Positions 8,924-17,491 of a stretch of 64,000 bases of DNA are shown piece after piece. Origin of the DNA: CALJXB01 sp965225935 (GTDB taxonomy: Bacteria > Pseudomonadota > Alphaproteobacteria > Kiloniellales > JAKSDN01); assembly GCA_965225935.1 (NCBI GenBank), contig CBDDCC010000018.1:1-64000 (forward strand), read 5' to 3'. Made by a program: the position numbers and the translations under genes. The number at the start of each line of letters is the position of its first letter. Within the stretch, counting starts at the first letter, position 1. Below the pieces are notes generated by a model, which worked only from the letters and a program-made list of their open reading frames with translations, was not told where the DNA came from and did not search any database.

Positions 8924-10532
8924 ACACCATGGCGAGGCCCGTCTGATCGGCGGCGGCGATCACCTCGTCGTCCCGCACCGACCCGCCCGGCTGAATGACC
9001 GCCGTGGCGCCGGCATCGATGGCGGCCTGGAGGCCGTCGGCGAAGGGGAAGAAGGCGTCCGAGGCGACGACCGCGCCTTCGGTCGCCGGCACCTCCTCGT
9101 CGGCACTTGAGGCGCGGACGGCCTCGGCGGCCTTCCAGGCGGCGATGCGCGAGGAGTCGACCCGGCTCATCTGGCCGGCGCCGATGCCCACCGTGGCGCC
9201 GTCGCGGGCGTAGACGATGGCGTTCGACTTGACATGCTTGGCGACCCGGAAGGCGAACAGGAGGTCGGCGATCTCGGCCTCCGAGGGCGCCCGCTTGGTC
9301 ACCACCTCGAGGTCCCCGGGGCTGAGCGTACCCGCGTCCCGGGACTGCAGCAGCAGGCCGCCGGCGATCGAGCGGGCGGTCATGCCCGGCTGGTCGGGCG
9401 CCGGCAGGGCGCCGGTGACCAGGAGACGCAGGTTCTGCTTCTCCGCCAGCACGCCGCGGGCGTCGGCATCGGCATCGGGCGCGATCACTACCTCGGTGAA
9501 CAGCTTGGCGATCTCGGCCGCCGTCTCGCCGTCGAGGCGGCGGTTGACCGCCACGATGCCGCCGAAGGCGCTCACCGGATCGCAGGCCAGCGCCGCCCGG
9601 TAGGCCGCGGCGAGGCTGTCGCCCAGCGCCACGCCGCAGGGATTGGCATGCTTGATGATGGTGACCGCCGGGCGCTCGAAGCGGGGTGGCTGGAACTCGG
9701 CCACCAGCTCGAAGGCGGCGTCGGTGTCGTTCAGGTTGTTGTAGCTGAGCTCCTTACCCTGAAGCTGCTCGGCCGTCGCGACCCCCGGACGGGCGCCGAC
9801 GGGGCCGCCGTCCGAGAGATAGAGCGCGGCCTGCTGGTGCGGGTTCTCGCCGTAGCGCAACATCTGGACGCGGCGGCCGGCGATGGCGATGCGCTCGGGC
9901 AGGGCCTCGCCCTCTTGCTCTGCCAGCCAGCCGGCGATGGCGGCGTCGTAGGCGGCGGTGTGGGCGTAGGCCGCCGCCGCCAGGCGCCGGCGCAGCGCCA
10001 GGCTCGTGGCGCCCTCGTTGGCCCGCAGGTCGGCCAGCAGGTCCTCGTACTGGCCGGGGTCGGTGACGATGGCGACGAACTCGTGGTTCTTGGCCGCGGC
10101 ACGGATGAGCGCCGGCCCGCCGATGTCGATGTTCTCGATGCAGGTTGCCCGGTCGCCGCCGGCCGCCAGTGTCTCCCGGAAGGGATAGAGGTTCACCACC
10201 ACCAGATCGATGGGCGCGATGGCGTGGGCTTCCATGGCTTCCCGATGCCCGGCGTCGTCGCGGCGCGCCAGGATACCGCCGTGGATCGCCGGGTGCAGGG
10301 TCTTGACCCGGCCGTCCATGATCTCGGGGAATCCCGTGTGCTCGGAGACCTCTATTACCGGCACGCCGGCTTCCTTCAGCGCCCGCGCTGAGCCGCCGGT
10401 CGAGAGGATCTCGACGCCGTAGCCGGCGAGCGCCTGGGCGAGGCCGGCGAGGCCGTCCTTGTCTGAGACCGAGATGAGGGCGCGGCGGAGCGGCGCTCTC
10501 TGTTCGGCTGCGGGAGAGCTGTCGGCGCACAT
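8895..10532 (-). CDS. purH: bifunctional AICAR formyltransferase / IMP cyclohydrolase
   Basis: 545 residues, full length. The N-terminal cyclohydrolase (MGS-like) domain begins with ALISVSDKDGLAGLAQAL and includes EILSTGGSARAL. The C-terminal transformylase domain has IIKHANPCGVALGDSL near residue 290 and ends with GGSVRDDEVIAAADQTGL followed by TGMRHFRH, the standard PurH C-terminus. It carries out the last two steps of IMP synthesis using 10-formyl-THF. It follows the heparinase gene in the usual alphaproteobacterial order. Confidence 0.97.
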   Translation of the reverse strand: MCADSSPAAEQRAPLRRALISVSDKDGLAGLAQALAGYGVEILSTGGSARALKEAGVPVIEVSEHTGFPEIMDGRVKTLHPAIHGGILARRDDAGHREAMEAHAIAPIDLVVVNLYPFRETLAAGGDRATCIENIDIGGPALIRAAAKNHEFVAIVTDPGQYEDLLADLRANEGATSLALRRRLAAAAYAHTAAYDAAIAGWLAEQEGEALPERIAIAGRRVQMLRYGENPHQQAALYLSDGGPVGARPGVATAEQLQGKELSYNNLNDTDAAFELVAEFQPPRFERPAVTIIKHANPCGVALGDSLAAAYRAALACDPVSAFGGIVAVNRRLDGETAAEIAKLFTEVVIAPDADADARGVLAEKQNLRLLVTGALPAPDQPGMTARSIAGGLLLQSRDAGTLSPGDLEVVTKRAPSEAEIADLLFAFRVAKHVKSNAIVYARDGATVGIGAGQMSRVDSSRIAAWKAAEAVRASSADEEVPATEGAVVASDAFFPFADGLQAAIDAGATAVIQPGGSVRDDEVIAAADQTGLAMVFTGMRHFRH

Positions 10533-10662
10533 GTTCGGGGACCCCCCAGGTCGCTGGCCGTCGCTTGGGCCTGTTGCGAGGGGATTTACGGGCGGCGCCC
10601 GGCCGCGTCAAGCCGCCGCGGAAGCCCATGGATTGTCGGATGAAGGGTTGGGGGAGTCCGCG

Positions 10663-12397
10663 TCAGTTGCGGGGGCGGGTGGCGTCCTCCTTGCGCAGGG
10701 CCCATTTGACCCGGGTCTCGCTGCCGTTGCTGTGGCCCGAGAGCACGATCTGCTGGGTGCGGCGGGGCTCGCCGGGCCGCCCCAGGTAGACGCTGGGCTC
10801 GAGGCTGAGCGCGGCGCCCTCGGCGCGGAAGCGCCAGCCGCCGGCGCGGCCCAGCTTCAGCAGCACGCTGCGACCCTCCTGGGTCGGGGTCGCGCTGACG
10901 TCGGGATGCAGGTGAAAGCGGATGGCGAAGTCGTGCATGCCCGGGCCTGTCAGGCTGTCCTCGCCGCGCAGATCGTCGCCGGCGGCGCTGAGGAAAAGCC
11001 GCCTGTGGTGGACCAGGGCGAAGGGCTTCTCGTAGCCGTCGTGGCTGGTGTCGAGCCAGAAGTTGCCCTCGCTCTCGTCGCGCCGGCAGGTCACGTTCTC
11101 GGGCCGCCGCGAGAGGGCGCCGTCGGGGGAGATCTTGGAGGAATTGGTGTCCTTGACCACCAGGGTGGAGTGGGCGGCGCTGGCCCGGTAGGCGCGGCTC
11201 CAGCGGTGGCCCGCCGGGTGGGTGCCGCAATTCACGATCACCCGCTGGCGGCCGACGCTGAGCTCGAAGCCGAGGGTGCCGGCGTGGGCCTCGCGCGCCT
11301 GGGTCGGTGGCGGCGGCTGGCCGGCGTCGATCAGGACCACGGTTCGGCCGGCCTGCAGGCGCTGGAAACCGCTCTGGGGCGCCAGGCTGAGGGCCCGCGG
11401 CCGCCCGCCGGCGCGCTGCAGCACGGTCTCGACCTGCCAGCCCTCGGCCTCGTGGGCGCCGTTGAAGAGGGCGAGCCCGCCGTCGCCGTGGCGGAACAGG
11501 CGCAGCAGGGGCGCCATCTGCTCGATCGAGGTCTGCAGGTCGACCGGGGTCTCGACGCCCCCGGCATGGAGCGCCGCGCGGATGTCGATCAGGTCCCTGA
11601 GCACACTCAGCTGGGTGAGCGGGCTGCGCTCCACGTGGCCCGCCGTCGGCCACGATCTGGCGGTTGAGGGCCCGGTGCAGCAGGGAGAGGCCCTTGCGCA
11701 CGGCGGACTTGCCGTTCGGCAGGCTGACCCCGGCGTAGATCAGGCCCTTGCAGGCGGTGATCAGCTCGGTCCCGGCGAGGCCCGCCGGCAGGGCGTGCTC
11801 CAGGTGTCGGCCCTGACGCGCCAGGCTGCCGAGCAGCCGCTGGCGGAAGGCGACGTCGCCGCTGGCGGCGAAGAACTCGTACTGGCCGAGCCAGCTCACC
11901 AGCCGGCGGCCGGTCACCTGGGGCGCCCAGGCGATCGGGTCCCAGCGCTCGTGGTGCAGCAGCCAGTCGTCCACCAGGGCCCGGGCGCGCCGGCGCGCCG
12001 CGTCGCCGCCGCAGGCGCGCAGGTCGCCCAGCCACTCGAAGGCGTGCAACGCCGCCAGCCAGTCGCGGTCGGCGCCGCTCGGCGACCAGAGCCGGGCCGG
12101 GGGCCGGACACTGCGCCCGGCCAGGGCGAAGGCGCCGTCGAGGATCTGCGCGCCGCTATCGGCGTTGCCGGGCCAGGGGTCCGTCAGCGCTGCGGAGAGG
12201 GCGGTCGGTGCCCGGCTCGCCAGCATCAGGCGATAGAGTGGCGAGGCGAAGAGCGGCCGCTTAAGCGCGTAGGCGAGGCGCCCGACGGCGTGCTCCCGCG
12301 GCAGGTGGGTGAGGCCGCTGAGGCGCCGCAGGACGCCCGGCGGCATGTGCAGCCAAGGGGCGGCGTAGGGCTCGCTGGCGCTGCTGCTGGCGGTCAC
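10663..12397 (-). pseudogene. heparinase II/III family protein gene with a one-base frameshift
   Basis: The 5' part (frame from GTG at 12397, overlapping the rpe stop as GTGA) reads as the N-terminal helical region typical of alphaproteobacterial heparinase II/III-like proteins (LYRLMLASRAPTALSAAL, then LVSWLGQYEFFAASGDV). Near 11640 the frame is lost: IVADGGPRGAQ replaces the expected IVADGGHVERSP. The +1-shifted frame then continues with ERSPLTQLSVLRDLIDIRAAL to a normal end at 10663 (DTSHDGYEKPFALVHHRR is well kept). Total length is 3n+1, consistent with one extra G/C in a GGGCC run. The second half remains well conserved, so the mutation is recent or a sequencing error. The native product is a predicted polysaccharide lyase-like protein. 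Confidence 0.85.
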
Positions 12398-13062
12398 GGC
12401 GCGTCCCCGCGCAGGCGCCGGATGTTGTCGGCGTAGTAGTCCGGGCCGCCCTTGAAGGTGGCCGTGCCCGCGACCAGCAGGTCGGCTCCGGCGGCGATCA
12501 CCCGCGGCGCCGTCTCGGCGTTGATGCCGCCGTCCACCTCCAGGTCGATGGTCCGGCCGCTGGCGTTGATCATGCGCCTCAGCGTCTCGATCTTTCCGAG
12601 CGCGCCCTCGATGAAGTCCTGGCCGCCGAAGCCCGGGTTGACGCTCATGACCAGCAGCAGGTCGACCTCGTCGATCAGAGCTTGGACGGCCTCGGCGGGC
12701 GTCCCCGGGTTGAGCGCCAGGCCGGCCTTCTTGCCGAGGGATTTGATGAGCTGCAGGCTGCGGTGGACATGGGGGCCGGCCTCCGGATGGACCGTCAGGA
12801 TGTCGGCTCCGGCCTTGGCGAAGGCGGGCAGCAGCGGGTCCGCGGGCGCGATCATGAGGTGGACGTCGAAGGGCAGCTCCGTGTGGCGCCGGAGCGCCCG
12901 CACCACCTGCGGCCCGATGGTCAGGTTGGGCACGAAATGCCCGTCCATCACATCGATGTGGATGTAATCGGCGCCCGCCGCCTCGAGCGCGCGGACCTCC
13001 TGCCCGAGCTGGGCGAAATCGGCGGCGAGGATGGAGGGGGCGATCCGAATCGGCTGGGCCAT
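12394..13062 (-). CDS. rpe: ribulose-phosphate 3-epimerase
   Basis: 222 residues, normal length. IAPSILAADFAQLGQEV, HIDVMDGHFVPNLTIGP and MSVNPGFGGQDFIEG are the three diagnostic motifs, carrying the metal-binding His/Asp residues and the phosphate-binding loop; DLEVDGGINAETAP supplies the second catalytic aspartate. It interconverts ribulose-5-P and xylulose-5-P in the pentose phosphate or Calvin pathways. It sits between rsmB and the heparinase gene, with a 4-base overlap to the latter. Confidence 0.97.
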   Translation of the reverse strand: MAQPIRIAPSILAADFAQLGQEVRALEAAGADYIHIDVMDGHFVPNLTIGPQVVRALRRHTELPFDVHLMIAPADPLLPAFAKAGADILTVHPEAGPHVHRSLQLIKSLGKKAGLALNPGTPAEAVQALIDEVDLLLVMSVNPGFGGQDFIEGALGKIETLRRMINASGRTIDLEVDGGINAETAPRVIAAGADLLVAGTATFKGGPDYYADNIRRLRGDAP

Positions 13063-13104
13063 GAATCCTAGCTATCAGCATGCCCTGGGGCCCGCAAGCG
13101 CCGA

Positions 13105-13167
13105 CCCGCTCCCCCTCCCGGCCACCCACGGGATCGTATGCTATGGGTGGCCGGGAGGGGGAGCGGG
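13105..13167. repeat. perfect 24-bp inverted repeat between rsmB and rpe
   Basis: Bases 13105-13128 are repeated exactly, inverted, at 13144-13167 around a 15-base loop. The arms are almost entirely G/C (they include CTCCCCCTCCCGGCCACC). There is no following T-run, so this is not a textbook intrinsic terminator. A second small hairpin (ATCCAC-GTGA-GTGGAT) follows a few bases later, near 13178. It may attenuate or stabilise the rsmB-rpe mRNA, or be a REP-type element. Confidence 0.8.
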
Positions 13168-13206
13168 CCGGTGCGAATCCACGTGAGTGGATATAGATTA
13201 GAAAGC

Positions 13207-14529
13207 TCAGCTTCGGCGCAAGCGGCAGGCGTAGAATCCGTCCAGGCCGCCGAGCTCGGAGAGCTGGTTGGGCAGGCTGCGCAGGTCGCCCTCGGGCGTG
13301 ATCAACTCGCCGAGGCCGCCGATCTCTGCCGGCTCGATGGGCTCGCGTGCGAGCGACGCGCCCGTCGCCAGCAGCGCCGCGACGCGTGCCGGGCCCTCCT
13401 CGGGCAGCAGCGAGCAGGTGGCGAAGACCAAGCGTCCGCCGGGCGCCAGCATGTCGAGGGCAGCGGTCAGCAGCCCGTCCTGCAGCTCCGCCAGCGGCGC
13501 GATCTGGCCCGGGGTCTTGAGGCGGGCGATGTCCGGGTGGCGCCGCAGGGTGCCGGTAGCGCTGCAGGGGGCATCGAGCAGTACGGCGGCGGCGGGCTCG
13601 GGCGGGCGCCACTCGACGGCATCGGCGGCCACGGTGCCGGCGGCGAGGCCGAGGCGCTCGAGGCTCTGGGTCACCAGCTCCAGGCGTCCCGCGTCCCGGT
13701 CGACGGCGATCACCTCGGCCCCGGCGGCCGCGAGCTGGGCGGTCTTGCCCCCCGGCGCGGCGCAAAGGTCGACGACCCGCTCGCCCCGGACCTCGCCCAG
13801 GAGGCGCGCCGGCAGGCTCGCCGCCAGGTCCTGCACCCACCAGGCGCCCTCGGCGAAGCCGGGCAGCTTGGCGACGTCGCCGCGCCCGGGCGGCAGGCGG
13901 AGCGTGCCGCCGGGCAGGACCCGGGCGTCGAGGCGGGCGGCCCAGTCGGCCGCCCCTGCTGGCTCCTTCAAGGTGAGATCGAGGGGCGGCTCGGCCAGAT
14001 GGGCCTGGGCGATGGCCCGCGCCGTCTCCTCGCCGTAGGCGGCGCTCATGGCCTGCCACAGCCAGTCGGGGGTGTTGAGGCGCGCGGCTTGGCCGGAGGC
14101 CTCCTCATCGGCCGCAAGGGGGCGCAGCTCCCGGTCGACCCTTCGTAGCACGGCATTCACCAGGCCGCGCTGGCCGCCGAAGCCGGCGCCGGCCGCCAGA
14201 CGCACGCTGGTGTCGACGGCGGCGTGGGGCGGCGTCTCGAGGAAGAGGATCTGGCAGATTCCGAGGCGCAGCACGTCGCCGAGGCTCTCGAGCCGCGGCT
14301 TGAGGGGCCGCTCCAGGGTCCGGGCGATCACCGCGTCGATCTGGCCGAGCCGCCGGAGGGTGGTCGCCACCAGGTGGCGGGCGAAGGCCCGGTCGCGGCT
14401 GGGCAAGCGGCCGAGGGCGGGGCTGTCCCGCAGCACCTCGTCGAGCGGTCGGTGCCGGCGCAGCACCCCGGCCAGCGCCTGGAGCGCGGCCTTGCGGGCG
14501 GCGAGGCCGGAGGCGGCGCTGGCGGTCAT
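13207..14529 (-). CDS. rsmB: 16S rRNA m5C967 methyltransferase (RsmB/Fmu family)
   Basis: 440 residues. An N-terminal NusB-like domain (RDRAFARHLVATTLRRLG, then LETPPHAAVDTSVRLA) is followed by a SAM-dependent methyltransferase domain with VDLCAAPGGKTAQLA, DAPCSATGTLRRHPDI and the catalytic cysteine in FATCSLLPEE. This is the RsmB architecture; it methylates cytosine in 16S rRNA. It lies downstream of htpX, as in other alphaproteobacteria. Confidence 0.93.
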   Translation of the reverse strand: MTASAASGLAARKAALQALAGVLRRHRPLDEVLRDSPALGRLPSRDRAFARHLVATTLRRLGQIDAVIARTLERPLKPRLESLGDVLRLGICQILFLETPPHAAVDTSVRLAAGAGFGGQRGLVNAVLRRVDRELRPLAADEEASGQAARLNTPDWLWQAMSAAYGEETARAIAQAHLAEPPLDLTLKEPAGAADWAARLDARVLPGGTLRLPPGRGDVAKLPGFAEGAWWVQDLAASLPARLLGEVRGERVVDLCAAPGGKTAQLAAAGAEVIAVDRDAGRLELVTQSLERLGLAAGTVAADAVEWRPPEPAAAVLLDAPCSATGTLRRHPDIARLKTPGQIAPLAELQDGLLTAALDMLAPGGRLVFATCSLLPEEGPARVAALLATGASLAREPIEPAEIGGLGELITPEGDLRSLPNQLSELGGLDGFYACRLRRS

Positions 14530-14603
14530 GGCTGGCAGGTCATGCGGTTCCCTGGCCTGCGCAATGGAAAGCGGGCCCGGAAAGCTCTAGCACAGGCGGG
14601 AGA

Positions 14604-15512
14604 TCAGCCCCAGGGCCGCGGGCTCTGGCCCATCTCGACCGCCTGCTGGCGCAGGCGCGCGATCCGCTCCTCGGTCTTGGGATGGGTGCGGAACAGACCG
14701 TCGACGGCGTGGGCGTGCAGAGGATTGACGATGAAGAGGTGGGCGGTCGCCGGGTTGCGCTCGGCGGCGTTGTTGTCGATGCCCTGGGCGGCGGCCTGGA
14801 TCTTGCCCAGCGCCGAGGCGAGCCAGAGGGGGCGCCCACAGATCTCGGCGCCGATGCGGTCGGCCTCGTACTCGCGGGAGCGGCTGATCGCCATCTGCAC
14901 CAGCATGGCCGCCAGCGGCGCCAGGATGGCGACCAGCAGGATGCCGACGATGCCCAGCGGATTGTTGCGGTTGCCGCCGCCGAAGGCGCCAAAGAAAAGC
15001 CCGAAGTTGGCCAGCATGGAGATGGCGCCGGCCAGGGTCGCGGTGATGGTCATGGTGAGGGTGTCGCGGTTCTTCACGTGGGCCAGCTCGTGGGCCAGCA
15101 CGCCGGCCGTCTCCTCGGTGTTGAGGCGGCGCATCAGGCCCTGGGTCACCGCGACCGCCGCGTTCTCGGGATTGCGGCCGGTGGCAAACGCGTTGGGCTG
15201 GTCGGTCTCCATGACGTAGACCTTGGGCATGGGCAGGCCGGCGTTCTCGGACAGCTGGCGCACCAGGCGCACCAGCGAGGGCGCGCTCCTCTCGTCCACC
15301 TCGCGGGCGCCGTGCATGCGCAGCACCAGCTTGTCGGAGTTCCAGTAGGCGAAGGCGTTCATGGCCAGCGCCACGCCGAAGGCGATCACCAGGCCGCCTT
15401 CGCCGCCAATCATGAATCCGGCGGCGAGGAACAGCCCGGTGAGGGCCGCGAGCAGCATGGCGGTGCGCATGTAGTTCATGGCGACCTGGCGAGTCTCCGA
15501 AATCTCGTTCAC
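14604..15512 (-). CDS. htpX: membrane zinc metalloprotease HtpX
   Basis: 302 residues, about four membrane segments, and the HExxH-type site in GVLAHELAHVKNRDTL with the third zinc ligand in SREYEADRIGAEI. NAFATGRNPENAAVAVTQGL is a family signature. It degrades misfolded inner-membrane proteins together with FtsH. The divergent neighbour 89 bases away is the SDHAF4-like gene, the usual arrangement in this class. The start is the ATG at 15512. Confidence 0.96.
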   Translation of the reverse strand: MNEISETRQVAMNYMRTAMLLAALTGLFLAAGFMIGGEGGLVIAFGVALAMNAFAYWNSDKLVLRMHGAREVDERSAPSLVRLVRQLSENAGLPMPKVYVMETDQPNAFATGRNPENAAVAVTQGLMRRLNTEETAGVLAHELAHVKNRDTLTMTITATLAGAISMLANFGLFFGAFGGGNRNNPLGIVGILLVAILAPLAAMLVQMAISRSREYEADRIGAEICGRPLWLASALGKIQAAAQGIDNNAAERNPATAHLFIVNPLHAHAVDGLFRTHPKTEERIARLRQQAVEMGQSPRPWG

Positions 15513-15601
15513 AGGATGAAGTGGGCGCGGGCGCGAGCGCCGTCAAGCCTCGGTTTTCCCGGGGCTTGGCGCGCGTCCGGCCCCGTGCCATATCTTGAGA
15601 C

Positions 15602-15868
15602 ATGAGCAACACCTTCGAGGCCCACGCCAAGTTCAAGGTGCACCGGGCGGCGCGGACACGGCCGGGCATCCGCCCCCTCGGCAGCGGGGCGAAGGCCGGG
15701 GCGGAGCAGGCCCGCCGGCAGCATCCCGGCAGTCGGGAACTGCCTGCGGCAGCGGCGGCCAGAGATGCAAATCTGTCGGCCCGGGTGCCCGAGATCGGCG
15801 GCCCCGAGGGCCCCGAGCCGACCCGCTACGGGGATTGGGAGCGTAAGGGCATCTGCTGCGACTTTTAG
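15602..15868 (+). CDS. DUF1674 / SDHAF4-like succinate dehydrogenase assembly factor
   Basis: 88 residues. The C-terminus EIGGPEGPEPTRYGDWERKGICCDF (read in two parts: GGPEGPEPTRYGDWE and RKGICCDF) is the conserved signature of DUF1674, related to eukaryotic SDHAF4/Sdh8, which protects the flavinated SDH subunit during assembly. The N-terminal half is variable, as is usual. It diverges from htpX. Confidence 0.88.
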   Translation: MSNTFEAHAKFKVHRAARTRPGIRPLGSGAKAGAEQARRQHPGSRELPAAAAARDANLSARVPEIGGPEGPEPTRYGDWERKGICCDF

Positions 15869-15962
15869 TTGTAAAATTCTCTCCACCCTCTGTTTCTGCT
15901 CAAATCGCTCGATTTGGCTCCCCGCAACCAAAATCCGCAAGAAGCAAGCAAATATGCGGTTT

Positions 15963-16013
15963 GTTCTTGAAATGTTCGTTCTTGTTCTATAGAGTCATAT
16001 ACTACTATAGAAC
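15963..16013 (+). promoter_or_regulatory. LexA-type box and inverted repeat in AT-rich DNA upstream of the nuclease gene
   Basis: GTTC-N7-GTTC occurs at 15963-15977 (GTTCTTGAAATGTTC), which matches the consensus LexA (SOS) box of alphaproteobacteria. Two further GTTC copies follow at 15978 and 15984. GTTCTATAG at 15984-15992 is repeated inverted as CTATAGAAC at 16005-16013. The region is much AT-richer than its surroundings. The nearest downstream gene is the thermonuclease-like CDS at 16055. SOS control is an inference from the motif. Confidence 0.5.
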
Positions 16014-16054
16014 GTATAAGTTGAATGAGATTCCATCGTTGAACGGCGATTGCC

Positions 16055-16669
16055 ATGGGGCGGCGACAAGGGCGAGATCTGGCGAGGGAGGCGCGGTTGC
16101 CGGATGGCGGGCGCGACCTCCGGGCGGCATGGCCCACCGCCCGGCGGACTGCGCGGGCCCGGGCCGTACTGCTTCGGGCATCTGTCCTCGAACCGGTCGG
16201 CCTGGCCTCTTCGCTGGGTGCGGCTCTCCGGGCGGCGTGGGTCCTCTGGGCCCTCGTCGCCGCGGCGCCGGCCGCGCGGGCAGGGGAGATCCTGGCCGGG
16301 CCGGTGCCGGCCGTGGTGGACGAGGTGGTCGACGGCGACACCCTCAGGGTCCGGGTCCGCATCTGGCTGGGGCAGAACGTCGTCACCCAGGTCCGCCTCG
16401 CCGGCGTCGACGCGCCGGAGCTGCGGGGCGCCTGCGTCCCCGAGCGGGAGCTGGCGCACCGGGCGCGGGCCTTCGTGGCGAGCCGCCTCGGCGACGGCGG
16501 CGCCGCGGAGGCCCGCGTCCGGTTGCGCGACGTGCGCCACGGCAAGTTCGCCCGGCGGGTGGTGGCCCGGGTGGAGACCGCGGCCGGGGTCGATCTGAGC
16601 GCGGCCCTGCTGGCGGCCGGCCTCGCCCGGCCCTACGACGGCGGGCGGCGCGCCTCCTGGTGCGACTGA
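16055..16669 (+). CDS. secreted thermonuclease (staphylococcal nuclease-like) family protein
   Basis: 204 residues from the first ATG, but residues 1-38 are arginine-rich and the true start may be further in. A hydrophobic segment (LRAAWVLWALVAAAPAARA) ends in a signal-peptidase-like ARA site. The nuclease domain follows: VVDEVVDGDTLRVRV, VRLAGVDAPELRGAC with the Asp/Glu/Arg pattern of SNase, and DVRHGKFARRVVARV. It probably hydrolyses nucleic acid outside the cytoplasm, with Ca2+ as known for the family. A LexA-type box lies about 80 bases upstream. Confidence 0.8.
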   Translation: MGRRQGRDLAREARLPDGGRDLRAAWPTARRTARARAVLLRASVLEPVGLASSLGAALRAAWVLWALVAAAPAARAGEILAGPVPAVVDEVVDGDTLRVRVRIWLGQNVVTQVRLAGVDAPELRGACVPERELAHRARAFVASRLGDGGAAEARVRLRDVRHGKFARRVVARVETAAGVDLSAALLAAGLARPYDGGRRASWCD

Positions 16670-16700
16670 GGTCGGCGTAACGGCTGGGGCCTTAAGCGGC

Positions 16701-17174
16701 TTACTCGGCCGGCGGCAGGTGCTTCTGCATGAAGACGATCCAGTTGCCCGGCCGGCGCTCGTTGGCGCGGCGCTCGAAGGCCTCGTAGCCCCGGCGCGCA
16801 TGGAAGCGGACGTTCTCCGTCATCTTCTCGTTGGTGTAGAGCACGACCCGGTGGAAGCCGCGTTGGCGGGCGATCCTCTCCGTCTCTGCCATCAGCGCCC
16901 GGCCCAGGCCCTTTCCCTGGTGATCCGGGGCGACGGCGATGCTGTAAAGCAGCAGGTGGTCGGCCTCGTCCCTTACCACCAGGACGCCGGCGGTCTCTCC
17001 CTCGAGCTCCAGGATTCGCACCTGGCCGGCGGCGATCGGGGGGCCGTAGTTGGCGCTCAGGGGCTCGGGCTCGTAGCCGACCCGCCGAGCGAAGTCGGCG
17101 TAGGCCGCGCGGCTGCAGGCCTCGACGGCCGTCCGATCCGCTGGACCGGCGAGGCGTGTTTCGAGCGTCTCCAT
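16701..17174 (-). CDS. GNAT-family N-acetyltransferase
   Basis: 157 residues. The acetyl-CoA-binding motif is IAVAPDHQGKGLGRALMAE, preceded by the beta-strand VVRDEADHLLLYS and followed by GFHRVVLYTNEKMTENVRFH and a C-terminal YEAFERR strand. This is a complete GNAT fold. The substrate is unknown. It ends convergently with the thermonuclease gene and sits next to a broken LysE gene and a second GNAT gene. Confidence 0.88.
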   Translation of the reverse strand: METLETRLAGPADRTAVEACSRAAYADFARRVGYEPEPLSANYGPPIAAGQVRILELEGETAGVLVVRDEADHLLLYSIAVAPDHQGKGLGRALMAETERIARQRGFHRVVLYTNEKMTENVRFHARRGYEAFERRANERRPGNWIVFMQKHLPPAE

Positions 17175-17188
17175 CGCCGGCTATGCAC

Positions 17189-17478
17189 TCACTCGTTCGG
17201 CCGGCCGCGGAAAGCGAGGCAGCCGCCGAGGCCGGTCATGATTGTCCCCGGCAGCCGGTTGCAGAGCCGCTCGACCGGCGGCGACGCACGCGCCAGGCCC
17301 GCCGCCGGGCCGCCACGTGGACCAGGCTGCCCGCGGCCAAACCGCCGGCGGCGACCGGGCCGGCAGTGGGTCCCTGGGCCGGGCCGCGGGACGGCAGGCA
17401 GAAGCTGGAGGGCCCCGGCGAGAGGTTCGGCACCAGGACGGCGGCGGTGAAGATCAGCAGCGTCTCGATGCCGGGCAT
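17189..17478 (-). pseudogene. LysE/RhtB-type amino-acid exporter remnant with internal deletion
   Basis: The N-terminus reads MPGIETLLIFTAAVLVPNLSPGPS then GPTAGPVAAGGLAAGSLVHV, the start of a LysE/RhtB exporter (normally about 205 residues). After about 55 residues the frame changes. A second frame gives VERLCNRLPGTIM, then TGLGGCLAFRGRPNE and a stop at 17189, which resembles the last helix of the family. About 120 residues from the middle are absent. It cannot encode a working transporter. Confidence 0.75.
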
Positions 17479-17491
17479 CTCGGCCCTCCTT

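Noticed and set aside
10586..14059. 1,157-codon minus-strand frame spanning parts of rsmB, rpe and the heparinase gene
   Set aside because: It is a chance join of non-coding frames; only the part covering the N-terminal half of the heparinase gene is real, and that is annotated separately.
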